Assembly (NCBI GenBank): GCA_965262745.1
Contig: OZ253558.1
Coordinates: forward strand, 1,364,001 to 1,428,000
Source: JAJECS01 sp965262745
GTDB lineage: Bacteria > Chloroflexota > UBA11872
Length of the DNA: 64,000 nt
Direction: 5' to 3'
Shown here: in pieces, positions 52,318 to 61,401 of the stretch
How the letters are laid out: each line of letters starts with the position of its first letter
How positions within the stretch are numbered: position 1 is the stretch's first letter
The notes under the pieces: model-generated
What the model saw: the letters and a program-made list of their open reading frames with translations, nothing else
Database searches by the model: none
What the model was told of the DNA's origin: nothing
Program-made: the position numbers and the translations under genes

Positions 52318-53014
52318 GGATCAACCTCCGCGCAGCCATGGAGGCTCTGATGGTCTGCACCACCTGGGCCGGTGGACAGGCATCGGTCGAGATTATCAAG
52401 GCGTCGGGCGCCGCCCGCAGCGGTGCAATCGACCGCTGAGAGTCGATGCGGTCACGCGCCAGCAAGCCTTCCCGAATGTCGGATAACTCAAGCTGGCCTC
52501 CGGCGTCCCGCCGTTCCCGCCACCGGCGTTGCGCACGGATTTCCAGGCTGGCATCCAGATAGACCTTGAGGTCGGCGTCCGGGCACACCACGGTCCCGAG
52601 ATCGCGGCCGATCGCCACGATGTCACCGTCACCGACCGCCTCGCGCTGAGGATCAAGCATGGCGGCGCGCACCTCGGGAATTCGCGAAACCAGCGACACG
52701 GTCCGTTCCACTTCGCGGCCGAAAAGATTTTCGGTAATGTCGCATTCGCCGTCGAACGCGCGCGCAGCGTATCGCCCCGACGGATCCGGAGCGAAGCGCA
52801 AGCGTAGCGATCGTGCGGCCGCGACGGCGTCGTCCGGAGCATCCGGATCGCCGCCGGCGCGCGCGGTTGCCAACGCCACGGCACGGTAGAACAGCCCGCT
52901 GTCCAGGCACAGGTAGCCCAGCGACTCGGCCAGCATGCGGCCAACCGTCGTCTTGCCTGAGCCGGCCGGGCCGTCGATGGTGACAACCGGACCCCGCGCC
53001 GCGGGCGCACTCAT
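52307..53014 (-). CDS. cmk: Cytidylate kinase
   Basis: The 235-residue kinase has P-loop IDGPAGSGKTT, LCLDSGLFYRAVAL, IGRDLGTVVCPDADLKVYLD and RRWRER..., all typical of CMP kinase. The ATG at 53014 starts MSAPAARGPVVTIDG; a longer frame upstream is not coding. First gene of the cmk-plsC-der run. Confidence 0.95.
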   Translation of the reverse strand: MSAPAARGPVVTIDGPAGSGKTTVGRMLAESLGYLCLDSGLFYRAVALATARAGGDPDAPDDAVAAARSLRLRFAPDPSGRYAARAFDGECDITENLFGREVERTVSLVSRIPEVRAAMLDPQREAVGDGDIVAIGRDLGTVVCPDADLKVYLDASLEIRAQRRWRERRDAGGQLELSDIREGLLARDRIDSQRSIAPLRAAPDALIISTDACPPAQVVQTIRASMAARRLIHAA

Positions 53015-53158
53015 GAAAACCGGCCGCTGCGCGACGTCACCCCGCAGTATATGGGTCGCCGGCGCGGCCTCCGGTCCACTTGCCGTAACGGCTCGTGCCG
53101 GAGCGCGATTGCACATGTGCGTCACCAGCCCCTCCGCGGGCCGTACACTCGTTGCTCT

Positions 53159-55072
53159 GTGAGACGACACGCCCACATCTTCCGCTGGTGCCGGGCGCGC
53201 CGGCTGGCAGGGGCGCTCGCCGGCCTGGTCGCCCTGTCGGTAGCGTTGCTGGCGACCGGGCCAGAACGCGCCGCGGCGGTGAGCACCCTGGTCGTCCCGT
53301 TCCATCCCCAGGCGACCGTCCGGCTCGAAGGCGCGGGGTGGGGCCACGGCGTGGGCATGTCGCAGTGGGGCGCTCGCGGGCGGGCGCATGCCGGGCAGTC
53401 GGCTGCCGAGATCATCCAGGCGTACTACCAGGGCACCGAAATCGGCCAGGCCGATACCGCCGGCACGCTGATCCGAGTGCTCATTGATCGCGAGTATCGA
53501 CCCCCAGCCGTCGATGGCTCAACGGGCTCATCGAATGGCCTGCCGGGCGACATCATTGGTATCGGCGGAACCTGGCAAGCCGAAGGCGCCACCGGGCCGC
53601 TGGCGGCGGGCGCCCGCCTGCGCCTGCTCCGGGATCCGAGCAGCGGGCGCATTACCGTCGGCGTGATCAACCCCAGCGGCAATTGGGTCCAGGGGTTCCA
53701 GCTGCCTGACGTGCTGCTCATCAAGCCCCTTGAACCAACGACGCGGCTGCGCGCGGTGCACAAGCCCGCCGCCAAAAGCGAGCAGGTCCCGGGCGCCTAT
53801 CTCGACACCTACCGCGGCTCGCTCGTGCTGCACGCCAATGGAACAGACCGGGTCGACACCGTCAACGTTCTCCCCATCGAGGACTATATCCGCGGCGTGG
53901 TGCCGGCAGAGATGCCCCTGCACTGGCCGGCGGCCGCGTTGCAGGCCCAGGCCATCGCCGCCCGCGGCTATGCCCTCACCGGGCTGCGGCCGCACGACTC
54001 CATATGGGACATCGACGACACGCCGAACCACCAGGCCTACCTGGGCGCCAACCACGAGACGGAGGCGACCAACGCGGCCGTCGACGCCACGGCGGGACAG
54101 GTGGTGACCCACGCCGGCGAACCGGTGCGCCCGTTCTATTTCAGCACCAGCAATGGGCACACCGAGAACAACAGCGACCAGTTTGGCGGACCGCCACGGC
54201 CCTATTTGCAGGCCATACCCGATGTCGACCCGTCGGGACGCCCATGGGACGCCGACTCCCCGTTCGGCACCTGGCGCACCGAGCCGTTCGCGTTGACGGT
54301 GCTGGGCGAGGCGCTGCAGGCCGCGGCTGAGGTGACCCTCGGCCAGATCGAGACCCTGGAGATACGACGCACCGACGGCGGGCGGATCGTGCGCATTCAG
54401 ATCAGCGGCGCCGCCGGCTCGGCGACCGTGAGCACCGGCGACATCAGACGCGCAATCAACGAACACGCGTCGGCTGTGGGCTCGATTCCGAGCGCCCACT
54501 TCCGCCTCCTGCTGGGGCACCCGCTCACGCGGCCGGTGGTTCCGCTGAATCTCCCCAATGGGCTCTCCCGCTACTTCGAGGCCACCGGCCACAACATCCA
54601 CCACGGATTCCTGCGCTACTTCGACGCACAAGGCGGCGTCGCGACATTCGGCCCCCCCCTAACCGAGGAATTCATCCTGGGCGGACGCACCGTGCAGTAC
54701 TTCGAGAAGGCCCGCTTCGAGTACCACCCCGAGCATGCCGGCACCCGCTATGAGGTCCAGCTTGGGCTGGTGGGCGATGAAGTGACAGTCGGACGGCGGC
54801 CGTTCCCACGCGCCGAGCCGATCCCAGCCGCGCCCGACCACCGCTACTTCCCGGAGACGAGGCAGGCCGTGCACTACGCGTTCCTGGCGTACTGGAATTC
54901 CCAGGGTGCGCTCGACCGCTTCGGCTACCCCATCTCCGATGAGATGATCGAGAACGGACGCACCGTGCAGTACTTCCAGCGAGCCCGCTTCGAGTGGTTC
55001 CCAGAGTTCGGTGAGGTCCGCCTGGGGTCGATCGGCGCCGAGCTGCTGCGCCAGCGCGGGCTGCTGCCATAG
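53159..55072 (+). CDS. SpoIID/LytB-domain wall protein with C-terminal repeats
   Basis: A 637-residue exported protein with a signal peptide (LAGALAGLVALSVALLATG, cleaved near AAA). The SpoIID/LytB parts are GWGHGVGMSQWGARGRAHAG and VPAEMPLHWPAAALQAQAIA, with ARGYAL and YFSTSNGHTEN following. SpoIID members are lytic transglycosylases of naked glycan. The C-terminus has two related repeats of about 90 residues (GFLRYFDAQGGVATFGPPLT, TVQYFEKARFEYHPE and AFLAYWNSQGALDRFGYPIS, TVQYFQRARFEWFPE), likely wall-binding LGFP-like units. GTG start at 53159. No sporulation gene is nearby. Confidence 0.85.
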   Translation: MRRHAHIFRWCRARRLAGALAGLVALSVALLATGPERAAAVSTLVVPFHPQATVRLEGAGWGHGVGMSQWGARGRAHAGQSAAEIIQAYYQGTEIGQADTAGTLIRVLIDREYRPPAVDGSTGSSNGLPGDIIGIGGTWQAEGATGPLAAGARLRLLRDPSSGRITVGVINPSGNWVQGFQLPDVLLIKPLEPTTRLRAVHKPAAKSEQVPGAYLDTYRGSLVLHANGTDRVDTVNVLPIEDYIRGVVPAEMPLHWPAAALQAQAIAARGYALTGLRPHDSIWDIDDTPNHQAYLGANHETEATNAAVDATAGQVVTHAGEPVRPFYFSTSNGHTENNSDQFGGPPRPYLQAIPDVDPSGRPWDADSPFGTWRTEPFALTVLGEALQAAAEVTLGQIETLEIRRTDGGRIVRIQISGAAGSATVSTGDIRRAINEHASAVGSIPSAHFRLLLGHPLTRPVVPLNLPNGLSRYFEATGHNIHHGFLRYFDAQGGVATFGPPLTEEFILGGRTVQYFEKARFEYHPEHAGTRYEVQLGLVGDEVTVGRRPFPRAEPIPAAPDHRYFPETRQAVHYAFLAYWNSQGALDRFGYPISDEMIENGRTVQYFQRARFEWFPEFGEVRLGSIGAELLRQRGLLP

Positions 55073-55085
55073 GAGACCTGCGCAT

Positions 55086-55184
55086 CCTCCTCCGTCATTC
55101 CGGCTTCCTCCTCCGTAATTCCCGCCCCCCACTCCGTCATTCCCGCCTCCCACTCCGTCATTCCCGCGAAAGCGGGAATCTAGG
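55086..55184. repeat. Tandem array of the CTCCGTCATTCCCGC repeat
   Basis: Four consecutive copies of a roughly 20-bp unit (CTCCGTCATTCCCGCCTCCCA and variants with ATTCCGGC and TAATTCCC) end in a full palindromic copy, ATTCCCGCGAAAGCGGGAAT, at 55149-55168. The first copies carry only the left half of the palindrome. Confidence 0.92.
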
Positions 55185-55193
55185 CCCTACCCG

Positions 55194-56258
55194 ATGCGGA
55201 ACTCCGCAGAGTTTGACGGGCGTCCCCAGCCTGACCGGAATGCGCAAAGGTCACCCATAGTGGCTAAGATTCCAAGCGCCAGGGACCGCACTCCCGGAAC
55301 CGCCCAGACGCCACGCATCGCGCCCGAACAACAGGCCAGCATCGCCGAGCAGCGCGCGCAAGCGCACACCACTCGGCGCACGACGGTCGCGGCACTCGAA
55401 GATCTGCTCTTCGAGCCCGTGCCGGTGCTCGACCATGGCTTCGTGCGCGTGGTCGACTACATGGGCGACGACGAAGCCATCGTGCAAGCGGCGCGCGTCT
55501 CCTACGGCCGCGGCAGCAAGCGGCAGCGGCGCGACCGCGGCCTCATTCGCTATCTCATGCGGCATTGGCACACCACGCCCTTCGAAATGTGCGAGATCAA
55601 GCTGCACGTCAAGCTGCCGATCTTCGTGGCGCGCCAATGGATCCGGCACCGCACCGCCAGCGTCAACGAATACTCCGCCCGCTACTCCGTGCTCGATCAC
55701 GAGTTCTACGTCCCGGCGCGCGAGCGCCTGCAAGCGCAGTCAACCCTCAACAGCCAGGGCAGCGGCGACGTGCTCGACGACGACGAGGCGCAGCGCGTGC
55801 TCGAGCTGCTGACGACCGACGCCGGCCAGGCCTACGAGCATTACGAAGAAATGCTGAACCTGGACGCCGAAGGAGCGGCGCTCGACCCCGCCCGCCAGGG
55901 CCTCGCCCGCGAGCTGGCGCGGATGAACCTCTCGCTCAACTTCTACACCCAGTGGTACTGGAAGATCGACCTGCTGAACCTGCTGCACTTCGTCTGGCTG
56001 CGCTCGGACCCCCACGCCCAGTACGAGATCCGCGCCTACGCCGACGTGCTGCTCGACGTCATCCGCCGCTGGGTGCCGCTCACCTACGACGCCTTCATGG
56101 ACTACCGCGTCAACGCCGCCTCAATCTCAGGCCCAGCGCTCGCCGTCCTCCGCCGCATGCTCAACGGCGAGGCAGTCGATCAAGAATCCAGCGGCCTATC
56201 CGGCGCCGAATGGAGCGAGCTCATGAAGTTGCTTGAGCGCCCGCCGTCGGGATCCTGA
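55194..56258 (+). CDS. thyX: Flavin-dependent thymidylate synthase
   Basis: ThyX makes dTMP from dUMP with FAD, replacing ThyA. The signature RHRTASVNEYSARY is complete. TPFEMCEIKLHVKLPIFVARQ and NLSLNFYTQWYWKIDLLNLL also fit. At 354 residues it is longer than the usual 220-250 because of an N-terminal extension of about 65 residues. A GTG at 55260 would remove 22 of these and has AAGG upstream. The ATG at 55194 directly follows the tandem repeats. Confidence 0.94.
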   Translation: MRNSAEFDGRPQPDRNAQRSPIVAKIPSARDRTPGTAQTPRIAPEQQASIAEQRAQAHTTRRTTVAALEDLLFEPVPVLDHGFVRVVDYMGDDEAIVQAARVSYGRGSKRQRRDRGLIRYLMRHWHTTPFEMCEIKLHVKLPIFVARQWIRHRTASVNEYSARYSVLDHEFYVPARERLQAQSTLNSQGSGDVLDDDEAQRVLELLTTDAGQAYEHYEEMLNLDAEGAALDPARQGLARELARMNLSLNFYTQWYWKIDLLNLLHFVWLRSDPHAQYEIRAYADVLLDVIRRWVPLTYDAFMDYRVNAASISGPALAVLRRMLNGEAVDQESSGLSGAEWSELMKLLERPPSGS

Positions 56259-56259
56259 T

Positions 56260-56592
56260 ATGGACCGCAGCAGCCAACTCGCCAAGCGCGACATTCAGAT
56301 GCCCTCAAAAGAGATAGCCGCCTTCTGCGAGCGCTGGCAGATCACGGAGCTGGCGCTCTTTGGATCCGTGCTGCGAGACGATTTCGGGCCCGAGAGCGAC
56401 ATCGACGTGCTGGTGCGGTTCCGTCCGAGCGCGACGCCCACGCTTCTGGACTTGGTGCGCATGGAGGATGAGTTGACTCGGCTATTGGATCGCAAGGCCG
56501 ACCTGGTCGAATACGCCGCCGTCGAATCGAGCCGCAACTACATCCGCCGCAGAGCCGTCCTCCAATCCGCAGAGACCATCTATGCGGAGTGA
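56260..56592 (+). CDS. mntA: MntA-type nucleotidyltransferase antitoxin
   Basis: A minimal nucleotidyltransferase of 110 residues with the exact GSX10DXD motif (G35-S36 ... D47-I-D49). MntA antitoxins transfer AMP to a tyrosine of the HepT toxin. The ATG lies 1 bp after the thyX stop, and its end overlaps hepT by 11 bp. Transcribed with thyX, at least partly. Confidence 0.9.
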   Translation: MDRSSQLAKRDIQMPSKEIAAFCERWQITELALFGSVLRDDFGPESDIDVLVRFRPSATPTLLDLVRMEDELTRLLDRKADLVEYAAVESSRNYIRRRAVLQSAETIYAE

Positions 56593-56923
56593 TGCCGCTT
56601 ATCTGGGCGATATGGTTCAGGCAGCGCGGGATGCGATGGAATTCACCGCGGGACTGACGTTGCCGGAGTTGACCCAGAGCCGCCTGCATCAGCACGCAAT
56701 CTTGAAGGCGCTTGAGATTGTCGGAGAGGCCGCGTCACAGGTGAGCATCGGAGCTAGAGACCAGTTTCCGATGATCCCCTGGCATGAGCTTATCGGCATG
56801 CGAAATAGAGTTGTTCACGCGTATTTCGGAGTCGACTTTAGCGTGGTATGGCGGACCGTGCACGAGGATTTGCCAGCATTGATCTCCCATCTGGAACCAC
56901 ACGTGCAGCCGGAAGCTGAGTAG
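56582..56923 (+). CDS. hepT: HepT-type HEPN ribonuclease toxin
   Basis: A 113-residue DUF86/HEPN protein with the active-site RX4HXY motif intact (R74-NRVV-H79-A-Y81). The tyrosine is the AMPylation target in studied MntA-HepT pairs. Together with mntA it forms a type VII toxin-antitoxin module. DNA of this gene is AT-richer than thyX, fitting an acquired module. Confidence 0.9.
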   Translation: MRSDAAYLGDMVQAARDAMEFTAGLTLPELTQSRLHQHAILKALEIVGEAASQVSIGARDQFPMIPWHELIGMRNRVVHAYFGVDFSVVWRTVHEDLPALISHLEPHVQPEAE

Positions 56924-56990
56924 CGGCGTCGGCATTCATCGACCGGCTGGTCGTCAACTCGCCCCACCAGAAACCGACTCAGGACAGGAG

Positions 56991-58019
56991 CTAAGGCGCG
57001 GTGCAGCCGGCAGCGCGCAAAGGCAAATCGGCCAGCTCGTGCACCACCGCTCCGGGCCGTTCCTCGCGTTCCACTCGCGCCACGTTTTCGTAGGCGAAGC
57101 GGACGCGCTTGGGCCAGCTTTCGTAGGTTGGCCCGGCGAAGTGCGGCGTAAGCACGACTTCATCGAATTCGGCCAGCGGCTGCCCGGCTGGGAACGGTTC
57201 TGCGTCGAACGCATCGAGGCCGGCGCCGCCCAGATGCCCGCTCTGCAGTGCGTCGACAAGCGCCTCTTCGTCGATCACGCCACCCCGCGCCGTATTGATC
57301 AGGATCGCGTCCGGCTTCATCTGGGCTAGCTCGGCAGCACCGATCAGGCCGCGCGTGCTCTCCATCAACGGCACGTGCAGCGAGACGATGTCCGAGGTCT
57401 GCAGCAGCTCGGACCACGACACGTAGCGAATCTGCAGGCTCTCGGTCACATCGCTGGGCGCCTGGACCACGTCGTGGTATTGGAGCTGCACGTCGAACGG
57501 GAGCAGCCGCCGCGCGACCTGCCGGCCAATCTGCCCCAGGCCCACCAGCCCAACCGTGCGACCCTCCAGCTCGTGCGGCTCCCACTCGGGCGTTTTGGCC
57601 GCCGTCCAGCGGCCGGCCCGGGTATCGCGGTCGATGACCGGCAGCCGCCGGAGCACCGAGAGGATCAGCAGGACCGTGTGCTCGGCCACGGCCACCGCGT
57701 TGGCGCCGCCGTTGGTCGCCACAAGCTGCCCAGCCGCCCGGCAGCGGTCGAGGTCAACTTTGTCGTAGCCGGCGGAGAGCAATTGGATCAGGCGGACCCG
57801 CCCGCGTGGATCGTAGATGGCGTCCGGGAGGGGGCTGAGGGGCGATGCAATCACCACCTCGGCACTGCGGATGGTCTCCGCGTCCCCAGTGGCGAGCGAG
57901 GCAACATCGGCGCCCGCGTGCGGCACGTCCAACAGCTCCCAGCCGGCTGTGATCGGCAGCAGCTCATGGGTCAGGCGGCGGCATCCCTCGCCGAATTCCT
58001 GATAGAGGGCGATTTTCAT
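56991..58019 (-). CDS. D-2-hydroxyacid dehydrogenase
   Basis: The NAD motif GLVGLGQIGRQVARR, catalytic Arg in NTARGGVIDEEAL, Glu in AFDAEPFP and His in LTPHFAG make a complete active site. The 342-residue enzyme reduces or oxidises a 2-hydroxy acid, such as glyoxylate/hydroxypyruvate-like substrates; specificity cannot be read. It is 89 bp from murE on the same strand. Confidence 0.9.
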   Translation of the reverse strand: MKIALYQEFGEGCRRLTHELLPITAGWELLDVPHAGADVASLATGDAETIRSAEVVIASPLSPLPDAIYDPRGRVRLIQLLSAGYDKVDLDRCRAAGQLVATNGGANAVAVAEHTVLLILSVLRRLPVIDRDTRAGRWTAAKTPEWEPHELEGRTVGLVGLGQIGRQVARRLLPFDVQLQYHDVVQAPSDVTESLQIRYVSWSELLQTSDIVSLHVPLMESTRGLIGAAELAQMKPDAILINTARGGVIDEEALVDALQSGHLGGAGLDAFDAEPFPAGQPLAEFDEVVLTPHFAGPTYESWPKRVRFAYENVARVEREERPGAVVHELADLPLRAAGCTAP

Positions 58020-58108
58020 CGAGCGGTCCCTGGCGGGTGGATTGGCGCTACTACGGTCTCGTCGCGGGCATACCCTAGCAGCCGTGGGGCGGCGGGTCCG
58101 GCGACGGG

Positions 58109-59635
58109 CTACGGCGCGGGGTAACCGGCAGCGACCAGCGCCGCCCGCGCCTCGGCGGCTTCATCCCAGGCGATGGTTCGATCGGCGTAGGCGATGCTGG
58201 TTTCGTGTCCCTTGCCCGCCAGCAGCACCGTGTCGCCGGGACGGGCCGCCGTGATGGCCGTATGAATGGCAGCGCGCCGATTGAGCACGATGTCAATCCA
58301 GATATCCGGCCGGACCGCTCGGGCTCCGGCGACGACGGCGTCGGCAATAGCCTGCGGGTCCTCGCTGCGAGGATCCTCGTCGGTCACCAGGATCCAATCC
58401 GCCAGTTCGGCAACCGCACGTCCCAAGAGAGGCCGCTTGCTCCGGTCCTGATCGCCAGCACTGCCGAACACGGCGATGAGCCGTCCAGCGGTTTGCGGGC
58501 GGAGCGCTTGCAGACAGGCCGCTAGCGCAGCGGGCGTGTGCGCAAAGTCCACCATGACGCGGAACGGCTGACCGCAGTCCACCGGCTGCATCCGCCCTGG
58601 GACAGGGGTGACGTGAGGCAGTGCCGCCATGGCATCGTCGAGGCTGCCGCAGATCGAGCCCACACACGCGGCGGCGGCGGCGATGTTGGCGGCGTTCCAC
58701 GGACCGATGAGATTCGTGGAAACGGTCCAGCAGCCCCAGGGAGAGTTCAGCGTCACCTTCCGGCGTCCATCGTCGAGCTCGGTCCACGAGGCCTGCACGT
58801 CGGCCGTCGGCAGGCGGCCGAAGGTGATCACGTCGCTGCGGGTATGCCGCGCGAAGCCCGCGACCACGGGATCGTCGGCATTGAGGATGGCCGCGCGACC
58901 GCGAGCCGTGGCCGGAGTCGCGTCAAGCAGTTCGAGCAGCCGGCGCTTGGCCCGCCGGTAGCCGTCGACGCTGCCGTGAAGGTCGAGGTGTTCGTGGGTC
59001 ACATTGGTGATCACTGCTCGGTCGAAGCTGAAGCCGTCCACACGCTGGAGCTCAAGCGCGTGGGAGGCCACCTCGATCACGGCCCAGGCGGCGCCGGCCG
59101 CCACCAGCCCGCGTAGCTGCTGGGCGATCACCGTCGGCTCGGGGGTCGTCAGACGTCCGGCGGGCGGCCGCCATTCGCCAGCGAGCCACGTTCCGACGGT
59201 GGTCATCGCTCCGGTGGGGGGCCCGTGCGCCTGGAGCATCGCCGCGATCAAGTGGCTGGTGGTCGTTTTGCCGTCGGTGCCGGTGACGCCGATCGTGCCC
59301 AGAGCAAGATCGGGCTCGCCCCAGAGACGCCGGGCAAGCGCCGCCAGCGCCCGCCGTCCGTCCGGCACGACCGCTAGCCCCACGTGCGGAGGCACCTCGA
59401 CGGGACGCTCGGCGACCACGGCCACGGCGCCCGCGGCGACGGCCGCCGGAATGTAGGCATGGCCGTCGTCCCGCAAGCCTCGCCGCGCGACAAAGCAGGC
59501 TCCCGGGCCAACCTGGCGCGAGTCGAAGTGCACCGAGGCGACCGGCTCGCGGGCCGGTTGTTGCAGGCGCGCGTCAGGACAAGCCGACAAGAGATCCGTG
59601 AAGGGCCGCGGCGTGGGCGGCGCGTCGCCGGTCAC
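58109..59635 (-). CDS. murE: UDP-N-acetylmuramyl-tripeptide synthetase MurE
   Basis: MurE adds the third stem-peptide amino acid. It shows the UDP-binding HFDSRQVGPGACFVA, P-loop GVTGTDGKTTTSHL, carbamylated-Lys segment GYRRAKRRLLELL and LAGKGHETSI. The residue-selecting motif is DEDPR (419-423) instead of the DNPR typical of meso-diaminopimelate enzymes, so ornithine or lysine may be the substrate. The GTG at 59635 overlaps the FemAB-like stop (GTGA), giving 508 residues. Confidence 0.93.
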   Translation of the reverse strand: MTGDAPPTPRPFTDLLSACPDARLQQPAREPVASVHFDSRQVGPGACFVARRGLRDDGHAYIPAAVAAGAVAVVAERPVEVPPHVGLAVVPDGRRALAALARRLWGEPDLALGTIGVTGTDGKTTTSHLIAAMLQAHGPPTGAMTTVGTWLAGEWRPPAGRLTTPEPTVIAQQLRGLVAAGAAWAVIEVASHALELQRVDGFSFDRAVITNVTHEHLDLHGSVDGYRRAKRRLLELLDATPATARGRAAILNADDPVVAGFARHTRSDVITFGRLPTADVQASWTELDDGRRKVTLNSPWGCWTVSTNLIGPWNAANIAAAAACVGSICGSLDDAMAALPHVTPVPGRMQPVDCGQPFRVMVDFAHTPAALAACLQALRPQTAGRLIAVFGSAGDQDRSKRPLLGRAVAELADWILVTDEDPRSEDPQAIADAVVAGARAVRPDIWIDIVLNRRAAIHTAITAARPGDTVLLAGKGHETSIAYADRTIAWDEAAEARAALVAAGYPAP

Positions 59636-60684
59636 GGCGCGGCGGCGCGGCCCCCGCGCCAGGATTGCAGCGCATTGCGCAGGCGCAGCACCGCACCCGT
59701 CAACAGCCACGCCCGCAGCGGCTGCAAGGTGGCGTCGAACGCGCCCGGATATGTCACCAGGTCGGGGTTGAATCCGAGCTTGAAGCGGTGCACGCCGGCC
59801 ATCGCATCGGCCGGGTCGCCGGGGTCCGCCATGCCCCAGAGGTCATAGCGCTCGAATCCGTGCGCCTTGGCCCACTGCATGGCCGCCCACTGTGCGGCGT
59901 GGGGCGCCATGAGGTTGCGGTGCTGGTCCGACGACCCGCCGAAGACATAGGCGGCCGTGCGACCGGCGCCCACGACCATCAGCGCCGCGAGCGGCGTTCC
60001 CTGGTGGCTCGCAACGAGCAGCGCACCGTGGTCGGGCCGAAACGCATGCCACACGTGCCGGTAGTACGTCGGGTGGTGAATGGCAAAGCCTTCACGGCGA
60101 GCGGTGCCGCCGATGAGGTGCATGAAGTCCTCGAAGTGCGCGTCCTTTTCACTGACCGCAACCTCCACGCCGCGTCGGCCGGCAAGCCGGATGTTGTAGC
60201 GCATCTTGGATTTGAACCCGGCGAGGATGTCGGCCTCCGGACACCCGAGATCGACCACGGCGGTACGCGGGATCTGCACGAACTGATCGGTGGGACGGAA
60301 TCCACAGCGCGGCAGCGCGGCAGCGGCCATGCCGCTCGGCGGCTCAATGCGCACGAACGAAGCGCCCTGGTCCCGGCCCACGGCGACGGCCGCGCGCACC
60401 ACCGCCGCCGCATCGTCGGCGGTATCGGCCAGCGGTCCGCGGGGCACGTAGGCGAGTCCGACACGCGGTCCGCCGGGCCACACGCGCCGGGTACGGATGA
60501 GCACTTGGGCCCCGGCCGCGAGGCCGCCGTCATCACGACGCAGGGCGAGCCGAATCGCGCGCCACCCGTAGCGCGCCTTGAGTTCCCCCCAGCGCCAGGA
60601 TTGCAGGAATCCGCCGTCCGGATGCTCGGCAACGAATTCCTCCCATGCGTCACTGGACTCAACTGGAGAAACGTCGGGAGTCAT
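59632..60684 (-). CDS. FemAB/FemX-family aminoacyltransferase
   Basis: A 350-residue protein with two GNAT-like halves of the Fem family, FLQSWRWGELKARYGWRAIR and YDLWGMADPGDPADAMAGVH, LGFNP being signature parts. Fem enzymes use aminoacyl-tRNA to build peptidoglycan side bridges. It overlaps menG (ATGA) and murE (GTGA). A longer upstream frame is not coding. Position next to a MurE with a non-DAP motif supports a wall with a branched bridge. Confidence 0.88.
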   Translation of the reverse strand: MTPDVSPVESSDAWEEFVAEHPDGGFLQSWRWGELKARYGWRAIRLALRRDDGGLAAGAQVLIRTRRVWPGGPRVGLAYVPRGPLADTADDAAAVVRAAVAVGRDQGASFVRIEPPSGMAAAALPRCGFRPTDQFVQIPRTAVVDLGCPEADILAGFKSKMRYNIRLAGRRGVEVAVSEKDAHFEDFMHLIGGTARREGFAIHHPTYYRHVWHAFRPDHGALLVASHQGTPLAALMVVGAGRTAAYVFGGSSDQHRNLMAPHAAQWAAMQWAKAHGFERYDLWGMADPGDPADAMAGVHRFKLGFNPDLVTYPGAFDATLQPLRAWLLTGAVLRLRNALQSWRGGRAAAP

Positions 60685-61376
60685 GCGCGGCGCGCCACGT
60701 GAACGGCGACGGTGCCCAAGCCATGCTTGCGGAACCGCACGTCGACGAACCCGGCGGCTTCGATCTGGTCGGCCAACTCCTTCGCTGAAGGAAAGATGTC
60801 CACCGAGTGGGGCAGCCAGTCGTAGGCCGCCGCGTGGCCGCTCAGGCGCCGCCCAATCCAGGGAACCCAACGATGGAAATACAGCCGAAAGAGTCGCCGG
60901 AACAGCGGCGTGCGCACCTGGGTCATCTCAAGGATGACCAGCACACCCCCGGGGCGCAGCACCCGCGCGAAGCCGTCCCAGGCGAGCGGCAGGCTGTCCA
61001 AATTGCGCAACAGGAATGCGCTGACCACCGCGTCGACGGAGCCAGATGCCAGCGGCAGGCGGAGCGCGTCGCCCTGCACCGCACATACGTCGGCGCCAAC
61101 GCGCCTGACGCGGGCCATCCCCTGGGCCAGCATCTCGCCGGCAAAGTCGAGGGCAATGACTCGGGGAGGGTGCGCCGACCTGCGCCAGATTTCCAGCCCA
61201 AGGTCGAATGTCCCGGCACCGGCGTCGAGAATGGTTGCGGGCCGGCCCTCAAGCGCTTGGGCCACGGCATGGCGGCGCCAGCCCCGGTCCATCCCGAAGC
61301 TCATAAGCCGATTGAGCATGTCGTAGCGGGGCGCGATCGCATCGAACATGGGACGCGCCCATGGCGACTTGGCCAT
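60681..61376 (-). CDS. menG: Demethylmenaquinone methyltransferase
   Basis: A 231-residue UbiE/MenG enzyme: MFDAIAPRYDMLNRLMSFG, ILDAGAGTFDLGLEI, SAFLLRNLDSLP and PGGVLVILEMTQV. It methylates the menaquinone (or ubiquinone) ring. The polyprenyl synthase directly upstream would make the side chain, which favours a quinone role. Confidence 0.93.
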   Translation of the reverse strand: MAKSPWARPMFDAIAPRYDMLNRLMSFGMDRGWRRHAVAQALEGRPATILDAGAGTFDLGLEIWRRSAHPPRVIALDFAGEMLAQGMARVRRVGADVCAVQGDALRLPLASGSVDAVVSAFLLRNLDSLPLAWDGFARVLRPGGVLVILEMTQVRTPLFRRLFRLYFHRWVPWIGRRLSGHAAAYDWLPHSVDIFPSAKELADQIEAAGFVDVRFRKHGLGTVAVHVARRA

Positions 61377-61401
61377 GCCTCATTATCGGCCGCGCGGGCG
61401 A

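Noticed and set aside
55086..55184. CRISPR-like array
   Set aside because: The units are contiguous 20-bp repeats without unique spacers, and no cas gene is present.
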